Below, in pieces: positions 26,355 to 34,493 of a stretch of DNA of 64,000 nt. A model generated the notes under the pieces. That model was not told the origin of the DNA, ran no database searches, and was given only the letters and a program-made list of their open reading frames with translations. The stretch covers positions 1 to 64,000 of the forward strand of contig JASJAO010000003.1 in the NCBI GenBank assembly GCA_030066975.1. Direction: 5' to 3'. Each line of letters opens with the position of its first letter. The stretch's first letter is position 1. Origin of the DNA: Henriciella sp. (GTDB lineage Bacteria; Pseudomonadota; Alphaproteobacteria; Caulobacterales; Hyphomonadaceae). Both the position numbers and the translations under genes were made by a program.

Positions 26355-26914
26355 CCCTGACCGCGCAGCAGGCTGAGCGTTTCAAACAGAGGCAAACCGA
26401 CGATGCCGGTATAGCTGCCGCTGATTTGTTTGATGAAGCCCCCAGCCAGCCCCTGGATGCCGTAACCACCCGCTTTGCCGATCCCTTCGCCACTATCGCA
26501 ATAGTCTTCGATTTCGCGATCAGACAGCCGTTTGAGAATAACCCGTGTGTCATTGAGGCGCTCGGAAACCTGCCCCTCGGGCCCGATCAGGCAAACCGAT
26601 GTCATCACATGATGAGCCCGCCCGGACATCAGCTCCAGACACGCGCGCACCTCTTCTGCGCTCTCAGCCTTCGGCAGAATGCGTCGTCCTACAGAAACAA
26701 CCGTATCGCCGGCGAGCGTGTACTGTCCCGGTACATGCACCGCTTCTGCTTTTTGCCGCCCCATTCGGATGGCATACACACGTGGCAGTTCGCCTTTGAG
26801 CGGCGTCTCGTCGATATTGGCGGGTTTGATCTCATCGGGCGTGATCCCGACCTGGGCCAGCAATTGCTGTCTGCGCGGGGACGCGCTGGCAAGGACCAGT
26901 GGCGCATCTGCCAT
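26342..26914 (-). CDS. Maf family nucleotide pyrophosphatase
   Basis: A protein of 190 residues. It has the S-A-S-P-R-R phosphate-binding start, the I-D-E-T-P segment, A-G-D-T-V-V (catalytic Asp) and a conserved K-A-G-G-Y-G-I-Q-G near residue 148. Maf proteins hydrolyse dTTP/UTP or modified nucleotides to monophosphates and can inhibit septation. The gene is on the minus strand after infA and a thioesterase, an arrangement common in alphaproteobacteria. Its start and the thioesterase stop share one base (TAATG), showing coupled translation. Which Maf subgroup (YhdE-like or YceF-like) is not certain. Confidence 0.88.
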   Translation of the reverse strand: MADAPLVLASASPRRQQLLAQVGITPDEIKPANIDETPLKGELPRVYAIRMGRQKAEAVHVPGQYTLAGDTVVSVGRRILPKAESAEEVRACLELMSGRAHHVMTSVCLIGPEGQVSERLNDTRVILKRLSDREIEDYCDSGEGIGKAGGYGIQGLAGGFIKQISGSYTGIVGLPLFETLSLLRGQGYRL

Positions 26915-27336
26915 TAGAGGATTTTGAACGTAGCGTTGGCCATGGCGACCGGCGTGTCGTCAGCATGGATGAGCGCCCGCGCAAAGCAGATGGACCCACC
27001 TGTTTTCACAGGCTCCGGATCAATCTGAAGCCATTGGCCAAGCTTTGCGCTGCCGAAATAATCGACGCCGAGCGATACAGTGACCAGGCCTTTGCTGGCG
27101 TCTCGCCCGCCAGCCATCAGCGCGCCCACACAGGTCAGGCCCATCGCATTGTCCGACAGCGCTGCGATCACGCCGCCATGCACCAGACCGCGCGAGTTAC
27201 AGTGCGCTTCGGCAAGCACGAGCCCCATCTGGAGCGAAGTATCAGTTTTTCGGGAATAAAGGGGTTCCCAGGGATCGGTGACCGCAGAGCGACGAAAGTG
27301 CCGCTCAAAACCGTCGGGAACCTGCTGGTCGCTCAC
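26914..27336 (-). CDS. PaaI-type hotdog thioesterase
   Basis: A protein of 140 residues of the PaaI/YbgC-like hotdog fold. The H-C-N-S-R-G-L-V-H-G-G-V-I-A-A-L-S-D segment contains the conserved H-G-G on the central helix. It should hydrolyse an acyl-CoA thioester in the cytoplasm; acyl specificity is not readable. It is 9 bp downstream of infA and overlaps maf by one base, so it sits in the middle of an infA-thioesterase-maf operon. Confidence 0.8.
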   Translation of the reverse strand: MSDQQVPDGFERHFRRSAVTDPWEPLYSRKTDTSLQMGLVLAEAHCNSRGLVHGGVIAALSDNAMGLTCVGALMAGGRDASKGLVTVSLGVDYFGSAKLGQWLQIDPEPVKTGGSICFARALIHADDTPVAMANATFKIL

Positions 27337-27345
27337 GCGGCCAGC

Positions 27346-27564
27346 CTATTTGAAGCGATAGGTAATGCGACCTTTGGTCAGGTCATAGGGGGTCATTTCG
27401 ACCAGAACCTTGTCACCGGTCAGGATCCGAATACGATTTTTGCGCATCTTTCCAGCCGTGTAGCCGATGATTTCATGCTCATTTTCGAGCTTCACTCGAA
27501 ACGTGGCATTCGGCAGGAGTTCGACGATCGTCCCGTTGAACTCGAGTATCTCTTCTTTTGACAT
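27346..27564 (-). CDS. infA: Translation initiation factor IF-1
   Basis: A protein of 72 residues that matches bacterial IF-1 along its full length: M-S-K-E-E at the start, the S1/OB-fold segments [14 protein letters not shown] and [19 protein letters not shown], and the [12 protein letters not shown] end. IF-1 binds the ribosomal A site during initiation and is essential. The SD GGAGACAGG lies directly before the ATG. A strong hairpin with a short T run ends about 18 nt before the start codon in the leader (27582-27601), an odd place for a terminator. Confidence 0.96.
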   Translation of the reverse strand: MSKEEILEFNGTIVELLPNATFRVKLENEHEIIGYTAGKMRKNRIRILTGDKVLVEMTPYDLTKGRITYRFK

Positions 27565-27573
27565 CCTGTCTCC

Positions 27574-27601
27574 ATTTAAAACGGCGCGCGATGCCGCGCC
27601 G
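27574..27601 (-). terminator. Hairpin with U-run in the infA leader, terminator or attenuator
   Basis: The minus strand has a perfect 7-bp stem, CGGCGCG / CGCGCCG (27601-27595 and 27588-27582), with a 6-nt loop, followed by TTTTAAAT. Its end is about 10-18 nt before the infA ATG, so a terminator of the upstream deaminase gene here would leave no room for a separate infA promoter. It may act as a leader attenuator or hide the SD. The structure is seen; the function is inferred. Confidence 0.5.
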
Positions 27602-27678
27602 CTGCAGATATGGGGTGCTTCGTAGCTTTCGTCACCCTGTGGCGCAAGCTGCTATATCTGTAACGCTGCGTTCAACAC

Positions 27679-29139
27679 TTATTCTGCCGCGATCCGGTCA
27701 GTTGCATTCACAATATGGAGAGGTGGCTGGGTCGCCCAATCAGCAACCTGCTCAAGGTCGTAATATCGGCAGGCCTCCATCAGGATGCGAACCTCGGTCC
27801 ACATGTCACCATCCACAATCGGCATAAACAGGTCATTGATATTGTCGATACCGAGATAAGTCCGCACACCAGCCTCTTTCAGCTTCACAAAAGGCCCAAT
27901 CGAGTTGTGCAGCGGCGCCGTCATCGGCAATTGCTTCATGCTAAGCGCTGCAGACGGACAGATCACGATGCCGACATCGGCTTCCTTACAGAGCGCCGCG
28001 ATACGGTTCTGCTCGCTTTCATCCTTCGCCGAGACGGAGATGGAATGGATGCCATAAACCCGTCCCTGCATACCGTGTTCAATCGTCTTCAAACATAGCA
28101 ACTCGGTCTCGTTCTGATAAGGATTGTTTTCCTGATCGACATGAACCTCAACCATCTTGCCCAGCTCTTTGGCCGTGTTCATGACAATATCGAGATGCTT
28201 TTCCTCTTGCGGACGGTCGCGTGACGGCAGTCCGCCACAGAAATCCGCGAGCTTACAGGCTTCGATATATTGAGCCCGGGAGGCTTCATCGAGTACGCCT
28301 TCAAGCGGCTGCACGCCGATCTCGAAATTGATCTTGTGCTTGAACCGCTCTTTGACCTCGACCGCGGCATGGATCGGTTTCAGGCCGATAATGCTGTCGG
28401 CATCGACCATGGTCCGGCAGTATTGCGAGCCCTGATCGACCACGGTCTGCAGCGCGCGAGAAATCCGCTCAACCAGATCTTCGTGCGTGTAATTCTCCTT
28501 CAAGTGCCGATAGAGTTCCCACTTCTTCTCCATATCGGCAAAGCCGAGCGCCAGGTTCTCTGGAGAGATCAGATAGGCTTTGTCAAAGTGCCCATGATGG
28601 TTGGAAAAACCACCGCGCTCTCGCACCAGTTCGAGGAACCGGGCCTTCAGGTCCCACGGGCTGTCCTCAGAGCGGATTTTGTAGCTATAGGTCCCCGCCT
28701 CGACATCTTTGAGGACCAATTCGATCGTTTCGCGAGCCACCTCGCGATCAGTATAAAGCGGGATGCCATGTTTGACGGATAGCGAGCGAATACCGGCAGC
28801 ATCAGAGGCTTCATCATAGGTCGTGTCGCCGGTCAGAATATTGACCACAAAATCGACTTTACCGTCGGTGATCAGCGTCTGAATGTTCGGCTCTTCACCG
28901 CTCGAAATCTTGCGAGCGGCGACGGACTCGACCCCGTTTTCCTTGAGGTAGCGATGGGTCCCGGGCGTGGCATAGAGACCAACCCCGATGGCCGCCATTT
29001 TCTGACAGACCTCCAATAGATAGGCCTTGTCTTCCATCGACCCCGCGCTGATCAGAAGCGAGCGTTTATGCCCCTTCGCCAGCATTTTTAGGTTGAAGCC
29101 AATCAGATCAATTTTCGAGTATGGATCCTGTGCCGCCAT
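27679..29139 (-). CDS. MGS-like domain fused to a cytosine-deaminase-like amidohydrolase
   Basis: A protein of 486 residues in two parts. Residues about 25-150 follow the MGS-like fold of CarB and PurH C-termini: L-Y-A-T-P-G-T-H near 56-62, then P-N-I-Q-T-L-I, F-V-V-N-I-L-T-G-D and G-I-P-L-Y-T-D. Residues about 175-486 are an amidohydrolase with H-H-G-H-F-D-K (H182/H184), V-H-V-D (H333), G-I-H-S (H365) and G-I-D-N-I-N-D-L-F (D432), the ligand set of CodA-type cytosine or isoguanine deaminases. The MGS part in CarB senses nucleotides, so regulation by a purine or pyrimidine nucleotide is a fair inference. The substrate is unknown. SD AGGAGGG precedes the start. It is upstream of infA on the same strand. 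Confidence 0.8.
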   Translation of the reverse strand: MAAQDPYSKIDLIGFNLKMLAKGHKRSLLISAGSMEDKAYLLEVCQKMAAIGVGLYATPGTHRYLKENGVESVAARKISSGEEPNIQTLITDGKVDFVVNILTGDTTYDEASDAAGIRSLSVKHGIPLYTDREVARETIELVLKDVEAGTYSYKIRSEDSPWDLKARFLELVRERGGFSNHHGHFDKAYLISPENLALGFADMEKKWELYRHLKENYTHEDLVERISRALQTVVDQGSQYCRTMVDADSIIGLKPIHAAVEVKERFKHKINFEIGVQPLEGVLDEASRAQYIEACKLADFCGGLPSRDRPQEEKHLDIVMNTAKELGKMVEVHVDQENNPYQNETELLCLKTIEHGMQGRVYGIHSISVSAKDESEQNRIAALCKEADVGIVICPSAALSMKQLPMTAPLHNSIGPFVKLKEAGVRTYLGIDNINDLFMPIVDGDMWTEVRILMEACRYYDLEQVADWATQPPLHIVNATDRIAAE

Positions 29140-29539
29140 CAGTCTGCCCTCCTGTCAGTGCCGCTTGCCACCGCCGCCGAGTGGCCAAACGCTCAGAACA
29201 TTGGTTGATTCCGTTCAACGCGAAACCGGCCAATTCCGTTTTTCATTCGAAATTTTTCTGCTGAGCAAATCTCGAACCATTTCGGCGCCTTAAAAGCAAG
29301 GCTTAGAGTTAACTATGACTGCAGTTTTGCAAACGCGTCCTGTAGCAAAAAAACTCTCCACTGACGGGAAATCCGGTCTGACTCTGCGCCGATTGGCGTA
29401 AATCTTGCTGAGAATCTGGCAATTTCTGGCCATAGATCGGCAGATACGTTCAGCAGCTCTTCAGCCAAACCTGGTATAACGTCTTTGAAATGAAACAATT
29501 CCTCGCAATTTCGCCACGCTCTGGTGTATAGAGAAGATT
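29140..29539. other. 400-bp divergent intergenic region
   Basis: This holds the promoters of the divergent deaminase (minus) and coiled-coil (plus) genes. Short frames exist, for example a 61-codon minus-strand frame at 29313-29498 starting TTG and a 28-codon plus-strand frame at 29315, but neither has a well-spaced SD or a recognisable family. I see no RNA gene or repeat here. The region is A/T-richer than the genes around it. Confidence 0.5.
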
Positions 29540-31450
29540 ATGAGTGAAGTAGAAAATCCCGTCGTTCATCGCCCCCAGCAAACGATCAAGCAGCTCGATC
29601 AGGCGCGATCGCAATCAAGCTGGCTCGTCTGGTTTGGTATCGGTCTGGCCGTGCTTTGGTGGGCCGCCGGAATTGCCGGCACGCTTTCGCTATTTGGCTG
29701 GCCAACACTTTCTGCCGCTGCTCCCACAGCTCTGGTCGCGGGTGGTTTCGCATTGTTCATTCCCGGTGCCATGCTGACGATGGCTGGCTTCATGGCGCAT
29801 GAGCATAAGAAAGCGGCGGAAACCAATGCGGTCGTTCTGGAAGCCGCCGCGCGGCTGCTCACGCCCGCAGAGCGGGCTGGCGACGGCGCGCAGGCCTTTG
29901 CGGATCAGATGGTCCAGGCGACAGCTGAGGTCGACCGCGCCATGGGACATGCCCTGTCGGCGATGAAAGCCATGGCAGGGGAAATCGGTGACGAACGCCA
30001 AAGACTGGAATCGGTGACTTATGCCAGCGCAGACAATGCGCGTGACCTCGCTGTTCGCTTGGAACTGGAGCGTACCGGTCTGGAGAAACTCGCCAAGGAT
30101 CTGCGGGAGCAAGCCAATCTGATCAATGATGCGATCCCGCGTCAGTCTGAACAAATGGTCGAATCCGCCAAGGCGGCCGCCAATGAAGTGGCACGCGCCG
30201 AGAGCGGACTTGAGCACCGCCTGAATACGCTGGATCAGACGGGTCGGTCACTGGCACAGAAAATCGCGGCCATGGATACGCTTGCCGCCGAAGCAGGTCA
30301 GCGCAACGAAACACTTCTGTTCGCCATTGCGCGCATGGAAGAGAAGCTGGAGCAATCGCGTAAAACTGTTGAAACCGCCTCACGCGCCGGGGAACTGGCC
30401 GCAGCGGCAGCGGGCACGACGGGTGATCGCCTGTTGGAAGCTGTGCGAACCGCGCTGGATGGCGCCCGTGAAGCCAGCGCTGAAATCCAGAAACGTACGC
30501 TCGAATCCTCTGAAGCTGCTGCCAAATCTCTGGCGGGCTTGAAGGATGCCGGAAAGCAGGCCGCCGCCGCGGTTCGCGCCGCAGGCATGGCCGCTCGCGC
30601 AGAGATGGATATTGCCGAACGCCGCGCCTATGTCGCGTCAAACCCGAATGTCGGCAATCCTCCATCGCCGCAACGCCCGGTCGTTCGGTCTTCTGAACCG
30701 GTTGCGGAAGACAAAGCGGAGCCAAGCGTCAGTTTCGTATCGGCACCGAAGAAGCCGGTAGCCGAAGCGTCCAAGCCAGAAGAGACGGAGATTGAAGCCA
30801 CGCCGCCTGTGTCACCGTCTCAGGCTGTCGAGGATGATCTGTTTGAGATGGGCGCCGACAGAATGGCTCAAGCCATGCTGCAGACAGCTGAAGATGAGTT
30901 GAAGGCCGAGCGGGCTGAGCCAGTCGACGTCAACGCTGCTGAGGACAATGCAGACATTGAAATTCAGGATGCAGTCTTCGATGAGATCGTCGATGAGCCG
31001 GAAGAAGTGGATGTACTGGATGGTGGCCCGCTGCCGCCGCTGCTGAAGACCAACGGAAACTCCCTCAGCGAGATTATCGCCGACATGGAGCGCGAGGAAC
31101 GCCCCACTCTGTCACGCGAAGAAACCGCCGAAGGCCTCGTCACTCGCCTGGAAGATTCCGGTATCCGCCTGACAGAAGTGTTCCGCCCCCGCGACAAGAA
31201 ACGGGTCGCTGCCGCCGCACGCAAGGGTGAGGTCCAGCGCAAGACCGCGATCAATCAGACCGTTGGACGTCAAGTTGATCGTGTCCGCAAACGGCTCGCC
31301 ACGGATAGCGAACTGATGCTGCTGGCGCGTGATTTTCTGGCGTTGGAAGAGTCTGATGCGTTGAACGCGTTGGAGAATACCTATGCCTCAAACAAGAATG
31401 CCAGCGCCCGTCTGGCAACCTATTTGCTGATTGATGCGGCCTTGAACTAG
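29540..31450 (+). CDS. Membrane-anchored coiled-coil protein, TipN-like candidate
   Basis: A protein of 636 residues. Two membrane helices lie near 28-50 and 58-84. A long alanine/glutamate-rich coiled coil follows (about 90-365), then a proline- and acid-rich linker (about 370-500). A compact C-terminal helical part (about 510-636) ends L-A-R-D-F-L-A-L-E-E-S-D-A-L ... S-A-R-L-A-T-Y-L-L-I-D-A-A-L. Two N-terminal helices plus a coiled coil recall TipN, the new-pole landmark protein of Caulobacterales, but the protein is shorter and I cannot align it. The function is therefore inferred from architecture only. The gene stands alone, and the toxin-antitoxin module follows after 67 bp. Confidence 0.55.
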   Translation: MSEVENPVVHRPQQTIKQLDQARSQSSWLVWFGIGLAVLWWAAGIAGTLSLFGWPTLSAAAPTALVAGGFALFIPGAMLTMAGFMAHEHKKAAETNAVVLEAAARLLTPAERAGDGAQAFADQMVQATAEVDRAMGHALSAMKAMAGEIGDERQRLESVTYASADNARDLAVRLELERTGLEKLAKDLREQANLINDAIPRQSEQMVESAKAAANEVARAESGLEHRLNTLDQTGRSLAQKIAAMDTLAAEAGQRNETLLFAIARMEEKLEQSRKTVETASRAGELAAAAAGTTGDRLLEAVRTALDGAREASAEIQKRTLESSEAAAKSLAGLKDAGKQAAAAVRAAGMAARAEMDIAERRAYVASNPNVGNPPSPQRPVVRSSEPVAEDKAEPSVSFVSAPKKPVAEASKPEETEIEATPPVSPSQAVEDDLFEMGADRMAQAMLQTAEDELKAERAEPVDVNAAEDNADIEIQDAVFDEIVDEPEEVDVLDGGPLPPLLKTNGNSLSEIIADMEREERPTLSREETAEGLVTRLEDSGIRLTEVFRPRDKKRVAAAARKGEVQRKTAINQTVGRQVDRVRKRLATDSELMLLARDFLALEESDALNALENTYASNKNASARLATYLLIDAALN

Positions 31451-31469
31451 CGCTGAAAGCGAGATCATC

Positions 31470-31498
31470 TTGAATTCGGCACACTTTGGTGGCATATT
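31470..31498 (+). promoter_or_regulatory. Promoter of the toxin-antitoxin module
   Basis: TTGAAT (31470-31475) and CATATT (31493-31498) are separated by 17 bp, a good sigma-70 layout, ending 19 bp before the antitoxin start codon. The -10 element lies inside the palindrome described next, so a bound repressor would block it directly. Confidence 0.5.
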
Positions 31499-31508
31499 GC
31501 CACCAAAG
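31484..31508. promoter_or_regulatory. Perfect palindrome, operator of the toxin-antitoxin operon
   Basis: CTTTGGTGGCA (31484-31494) and its exact complement TGCCACCAAAG (31498-31508) flank the 3-nt centre TAT. The 25-bp palindrome covers the -10 element and ends just before the antitoxin SD. Ribbon-helix-helix antitoxins autoregulate through such sites, so this is the likely operator of the following gene pair. The palindrome is seen; the binding is inferred. Confidence 0.7.
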
Positions 31509-31517
31509 GACATTCGA

Positions 31518-31883
31518 ATGGCACGCTCAATCAAAATACCTGACGAAGAAATGGACATTCTGCGCCGCGAGGCGGAGCTGTCCAGTCGCTCTCTGTCTGG
31601 ACAGGTGGTGCACTGGCTGCGGATTGGTCGCTCGATCGAGCAATCTCCGCAATTCACCTATAGCCATGTTCGCGAGGCCCTGGCGGCCTTGCGCAGTCCC
31701 GACGCACTGACCCCCGAAGAACAAGATGTGTTCATCGATGATCTCCTCGGCGCAGCCGCAGATGGTACGCCTGAGCAGCAGGCCACGTTTGCAGCGCGCA
31801 AACGTAAGGGGCTCGGCGTTGGCCTGAGCCCAGAGGGTGAGACCCTCTACGAAGCAGCTGACGCCACTGACGACGCTGCCTGA
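31518..31883 (+). CDS. ParD-like antitoxin
   Basis: A protein of 121 residues. The N-terminal ~50 residues (A-R-S-I-K-I-P-D-E-E-M-D-I-L-R-R-E-A, then S-G-Q-V-V-H-W-L-R-I-G-R) match the ribbon-helix-helix ParD-like antitoxin family, with a beta strand and two helices for DNA binding. The rest, up to an acidic tail (E-A-A-D-A-T-D-D-A-A), likely wraps the toxin. It starts at ATG 31518 with SD AAAGGA. Its last 47 bp overlap the zeta-type toxin gene, the classic coupled antitoxin-first order. It replaces the epsilon antitoxin found in plasmid epsilon-zeta systems. Confidence 0.78.
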   Translation: MARSIKIPDEEMDILRREAELSSRSLSGQVVHWLRIGRSIEQSPQFTYSHVREALAALRSPDALTPEEQDVFIDDLLGAAADGTPEQQATFAARKRKGLGVGLSPEGETLYEAADATDDAA

Positions 31884-32487
31884 ACCGTCGCCGCTTCTGT
31901 TCGTCATTGCCGGCCCGAATGGTGCAGGCAAAACGACGTTTTATGAAACAGTTCTAAAGCCCCGCATACAGGCGCCTTTTATCAACGCGGACCTGATCCA
32001 GAGAGATGAGCTGGCCGAGCCATCTATGAAAGCCTCGTACGAGGCTGCCCGGTTGGCTGAGACCCGGCGACAGGACCTGATCGCCGCTCAAAAAAGCTTC
32101 GTCACGGAAACCGTCTTCTCTCATCCTTCCAAACTTGATCTCCTGACCACGGCCCGCGCGAGCGGTTATCGTCTGGTCGTGTTTCACCTGAACGTTCGCC
32201 ATCCGGACCTTTCCGTAGCGCGCGTCGAAGAACGCGTCAAAGAGGGCGGGCATCCTGTTCCGGAAGACAAGATCCGCGGTCGCTATGAGCGAAACCAGTC
32301 GCTGATCCGCACCGCGATAATGATGGCGGATCGCGGCGGCGTGTATGATTCAAGCGCCCTGAACGCGCCGCCTGTCGAGCTGCTCAGATTTACAGCTGGT
32401 GTGATCATGCGGGCCGAGCCGGACCTGCCGGACTGGTGCGAAGCGCTTTATGCGGCGTCGCTGAAACGGTTCAGAGCCGGGCTCTAA
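31837..32487 (+). CDS. Zeta-family toxin kinase
   Basis: A protein of 216 residues. Walker A is G-P-N-G-A-G-K-T-T at 26-34. The segments F-I-N-A-D-L-I-Q (substrate-side Asp), E-T-V-F-S-H-P and H-P-V-P-E-D-K-I-R-G-R-Y-E-R match the chromosomal zeta/COG4185 kinases. Plasmid zeta toxins phosphorylate UDP-N-acetylglucosamine and poison wall synthesis; chromosomal relatives are less well understood. The start is GTG 31837, overlapping the antitoxin gene by 47 bp, so translation is coupled. The stop overlaps the convergent crotonase by 4 bp. Confidence 0.82.
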   Translation: MRPSTKQLTPLTTLPEPSPLLFVIAGPNGAGKTTFYETVLKPRIQAPFINADLIQRDELAEPSMKASYEAARLAETRRQDLIAAQKSFVTETVFSHPSKLDLLTTARASGYRLVVFHLNVRHPDLSVARVEERVKEGGHPVPEDKIRGRYERNQSLIRTAIMMADRGGVYDSSALNAPPVELLRFTAGVIMRAEPDLPDWCEALYAASLKRFRAGL

Positions 32488-33389
32488 TTGCCGATCCACT
32501 TGAACTCCGGGTCCTCCCACCAGGGGAAGAACTCCGGCATGCCGTCAGAGACTTTGACCGGATAGACGGGTTTCCGCTTTTCGAGGAAGCTCATCACACC
32601 TTCGCGCGCATCCTCTGTCTGACCGCGCGAATAGATCGCCGCACTATCGACAATATGCGCGTCCATCGGATGGCTTGCCCCGAGCATCCGCCACATCATA
32701 TGGCGGGTCAGCGCGGTTGAGACCGCCGCGGTATTGTCGGCAATCTCAGTCGCCATGGCTTTTGCGACATCCATCAACTCGGCTTGAGGGTGGATGGAAT
32801 GGATCAAGCCGCCTTTGAGGGCCTCTTCGGCGGGAAACACACGGCCCGAATAACACCATTCCAAAGCCTGCTGAATGCCGACCAGACGCGGCAGGAACCA
32901 GCTTGAGGCGGCTTCGGGATTGATGCCGCGTCGATTAAAGACAAAGCCGAACCGGGCATTATCTGACGCGATCCGGATATCCATGGGCAGCTGCATCGTC
33001 ACACCAACCCCGACAGCCGCGCCGTTGATCGCCCCGATCACCGGTTTAAGGCTTTCAAAGATGCGCAGGGTCAGACGCCCGCCCCCATCGCGCTGAATAT
33101 CGATCTTGTCGGTACGACCGACCTCGCCCATGTCTGCGCGCTTTTCATAATCGAATGTCTTGGCCCCTTCTGAAAGGTCCGCGCCTGCGCAAAACGCCCG
33201 ATCACCCGCACCGGTCACGATCACAGCGCGGATGTCATCGTTGGCGTCTGTTTTATCAAACGCATCGATCATTTCGTACATCATCTTGCCGGTGAAGGCG
33301 TTCATCTTGTCCGGCCGGTGCAGCGTCAGAACCGCTATCGCCCCATCTTGCTCAAGCTTGATATGGTCATAATCACCGAGGCTATTCAT
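32484..33389 (-). CDS. Enoyl-CoA hydratase/isomerase (crotonase) family protein
   Basis: A protein of 301 residues. The crotonase signature blocks are seen: A-V-L-T-L-H-R-P-D-K-M-N-A-F-T, then D-R-A-F-C-A-G-A-D-L-S (oxyanion-hole Ala/Gly region), K-P-V-I-G-A-I-N-G-A-A-V-G-V-G, and a later G-I-N-P-E-A-A-S-S-W-F-L-P glutamate loop. It should hydrate or isomerise enoyl-CoA in fatty-acid or sterol side-chain breakdown. The ATG at 33389 follows GGAGGG. The overlap with the zeta toxin end is 4 bp. It lies near the other acyl-CoA genes but points away from the hydroxylase. Confidence 0.86.
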   Translation of the reverse strand: MNSLGDYDHIKLEQDGAIAVLTLHRPDKMNAFTGKMMYEMIDAFDKTDANDDIRAVIVTGAGDRAFCAGADLSEGAKTFDYEKRADMGEVGRTDKIDIQRDGGGRLTLRIFESLKPVIGAINGAAVGVGVTMQLPMDIRIASDNARFGFVFNRRGINPEAASSWFLPRLVGIQQALEWCYSGRVFPAEEALKGGLIHSIHPQAELMDVAKAMATEIADNTAAVSTALTRHMMWRMLGASHPMDAHIVDSAAIYSRGQTEDAREGVMSFLEKRKPVYPVKVSDGMPEFFPWWEDPEFKWIGN

Positions 33390-33500
33390 AACGCCCTCCT
33401 GCTGTCTGTTTAGGGACAGGAAGCGGAGTCTGCCCCCACCCGTCAAGCGCTAACGCAGCGTCGGTCTTTGCGCACTGGAAACGACATGGCATGAAACGGC

Positions 33501-34418
33501 ATGTTATCCGATTTACCAATCGAAGCCTTGTTCGCACCGGTGTTCGTGTTGCTGGTCGCGATTGAATGGTGGTCTGTGAAATCGGGCCGCGCCAAAGGCC
33601 GCTACGAGACGGCGGATGCGGTTACCAGCATGACCATGGGACTTGGCAATGCCATTGTCGGCACGCTGACGGGTGTTGCCGCGCTTTGGATCCTGATGCT
33701 GGTCTGGCCGTACCGGGTGATGACGGTGCCGCAAACCTGGTGGAGTTTCCTGATCCTGTTTGTGCTCTACGACTTCATCTACTACTGGAAGCATCGCTTC
33801 GCGCACCGGATACGCTGGTTCTGGATGGAGCATGTCACCCATCATTCCAGTCGCCACTACAATCTGACCACGGCGCTGCGTCAGCCCTGGTTCGGACCAT
33901 TTACCGGCCTGATTGCGCTCAGCTGGCCATTGGTCCTGCTGGGGTTCCATCCGATCTTTATAGGCGTCGCTGGCGGGATCAATCTGGTCTACCAGTTCTG
34001 GATCCATACTGAAGCGATTGACCGGATGCCGCGATGGTTCGAAGCGGTGTTCAACACGCCCAGCCATCACCGCGTGCATCATGCCACCAATCCACGCTAT
34101 CTTGATGCCAACTATGCCGGGGTATTCATCGTCTGGGACAGGATGTTTGGCTCCTTTGTCGCTGAGCAAGCCGAGGACAGGCCGGATTACGGCATTGTGA
34201 AACCGCTCAACTCCTACAACCCCATCCGAGTGGCCTATCACGAATTTGCCTCGCTTATCGCCGATTGCTGGCGGGATGGTCTAAGGCCACTGCGCTGGAT
34301 TAGACGCGCGGTGAATGCCCCTGGCTGGAGCCCAGATGGCAATCATCAACGGACTCGGGAAATACAAGCCGCCTGGCATGCATCTCAACAAGACGCCCTC
34401 TCGCGAAGTCAGCAATAG
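33501..34418 (+). CDS. Sterol desaturase/fatty-acid hydroxylase family protein
   Basis: A protein of 305 residues with four or five membrane helices and the eight-histidine di-iron pattern: H-R-F-A-H, H-V-T-H-H and H-H-R-V-H-H, with a single H in W-I-H-T. The family hydroxylates or desaturates sterols, fatty acids and related lipids, and bacterial members are mostly uncharacterised. The ATG at 33501 follows two other ATGs in different frames, and no strong SD is visible. It is divergent from the crotonase (111 bp), and the acyl-CoA synthetase follows after 75 bp on the same strand. Confidence 0.85.
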   Translation: MLSDLPIEALFAPVFVLLVAIEWWSVKSGRAKGRYETADAVTSMTMGLGNAIVGTLTGVAALWILMLVWPYRVMTVPQTWWSFLILFVLYDFIYYWKHRFAHRIRWFWMEHVTHHSSRHYNLTTALRQPWFGPFTGLIALSWPLVLLGFHPIFIGVAGGINLVYQFWIHTEAIDRMPRWFEAVFNTPSHHRVHHATNPRYLDANYAGVFIVWDRMFGSFVAEQAEDRPDYGIVKPLNSYNPIRVAYHEFASLIADCWRDGLRPLRWIRRAVNAPGWSPDGNHQRTREIQAAWHASQQDALSRSQQ

Positions 34419-34493
34419 ACTTCACCGGCCCCGCAGCTAGGCTTGGCTTCATCACAGAACTGCCAAAGAGCAGTCATCGGAGGACGCCAGACC

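Noticed and set aside
29313-29498. 61-codon minus-strand frame in the gap before the coiled-coil gene
   Set aside because: It needs a TTG start with an SD directly touching it, matches no family and lies in a divergent promoter region. Kept only as a note.
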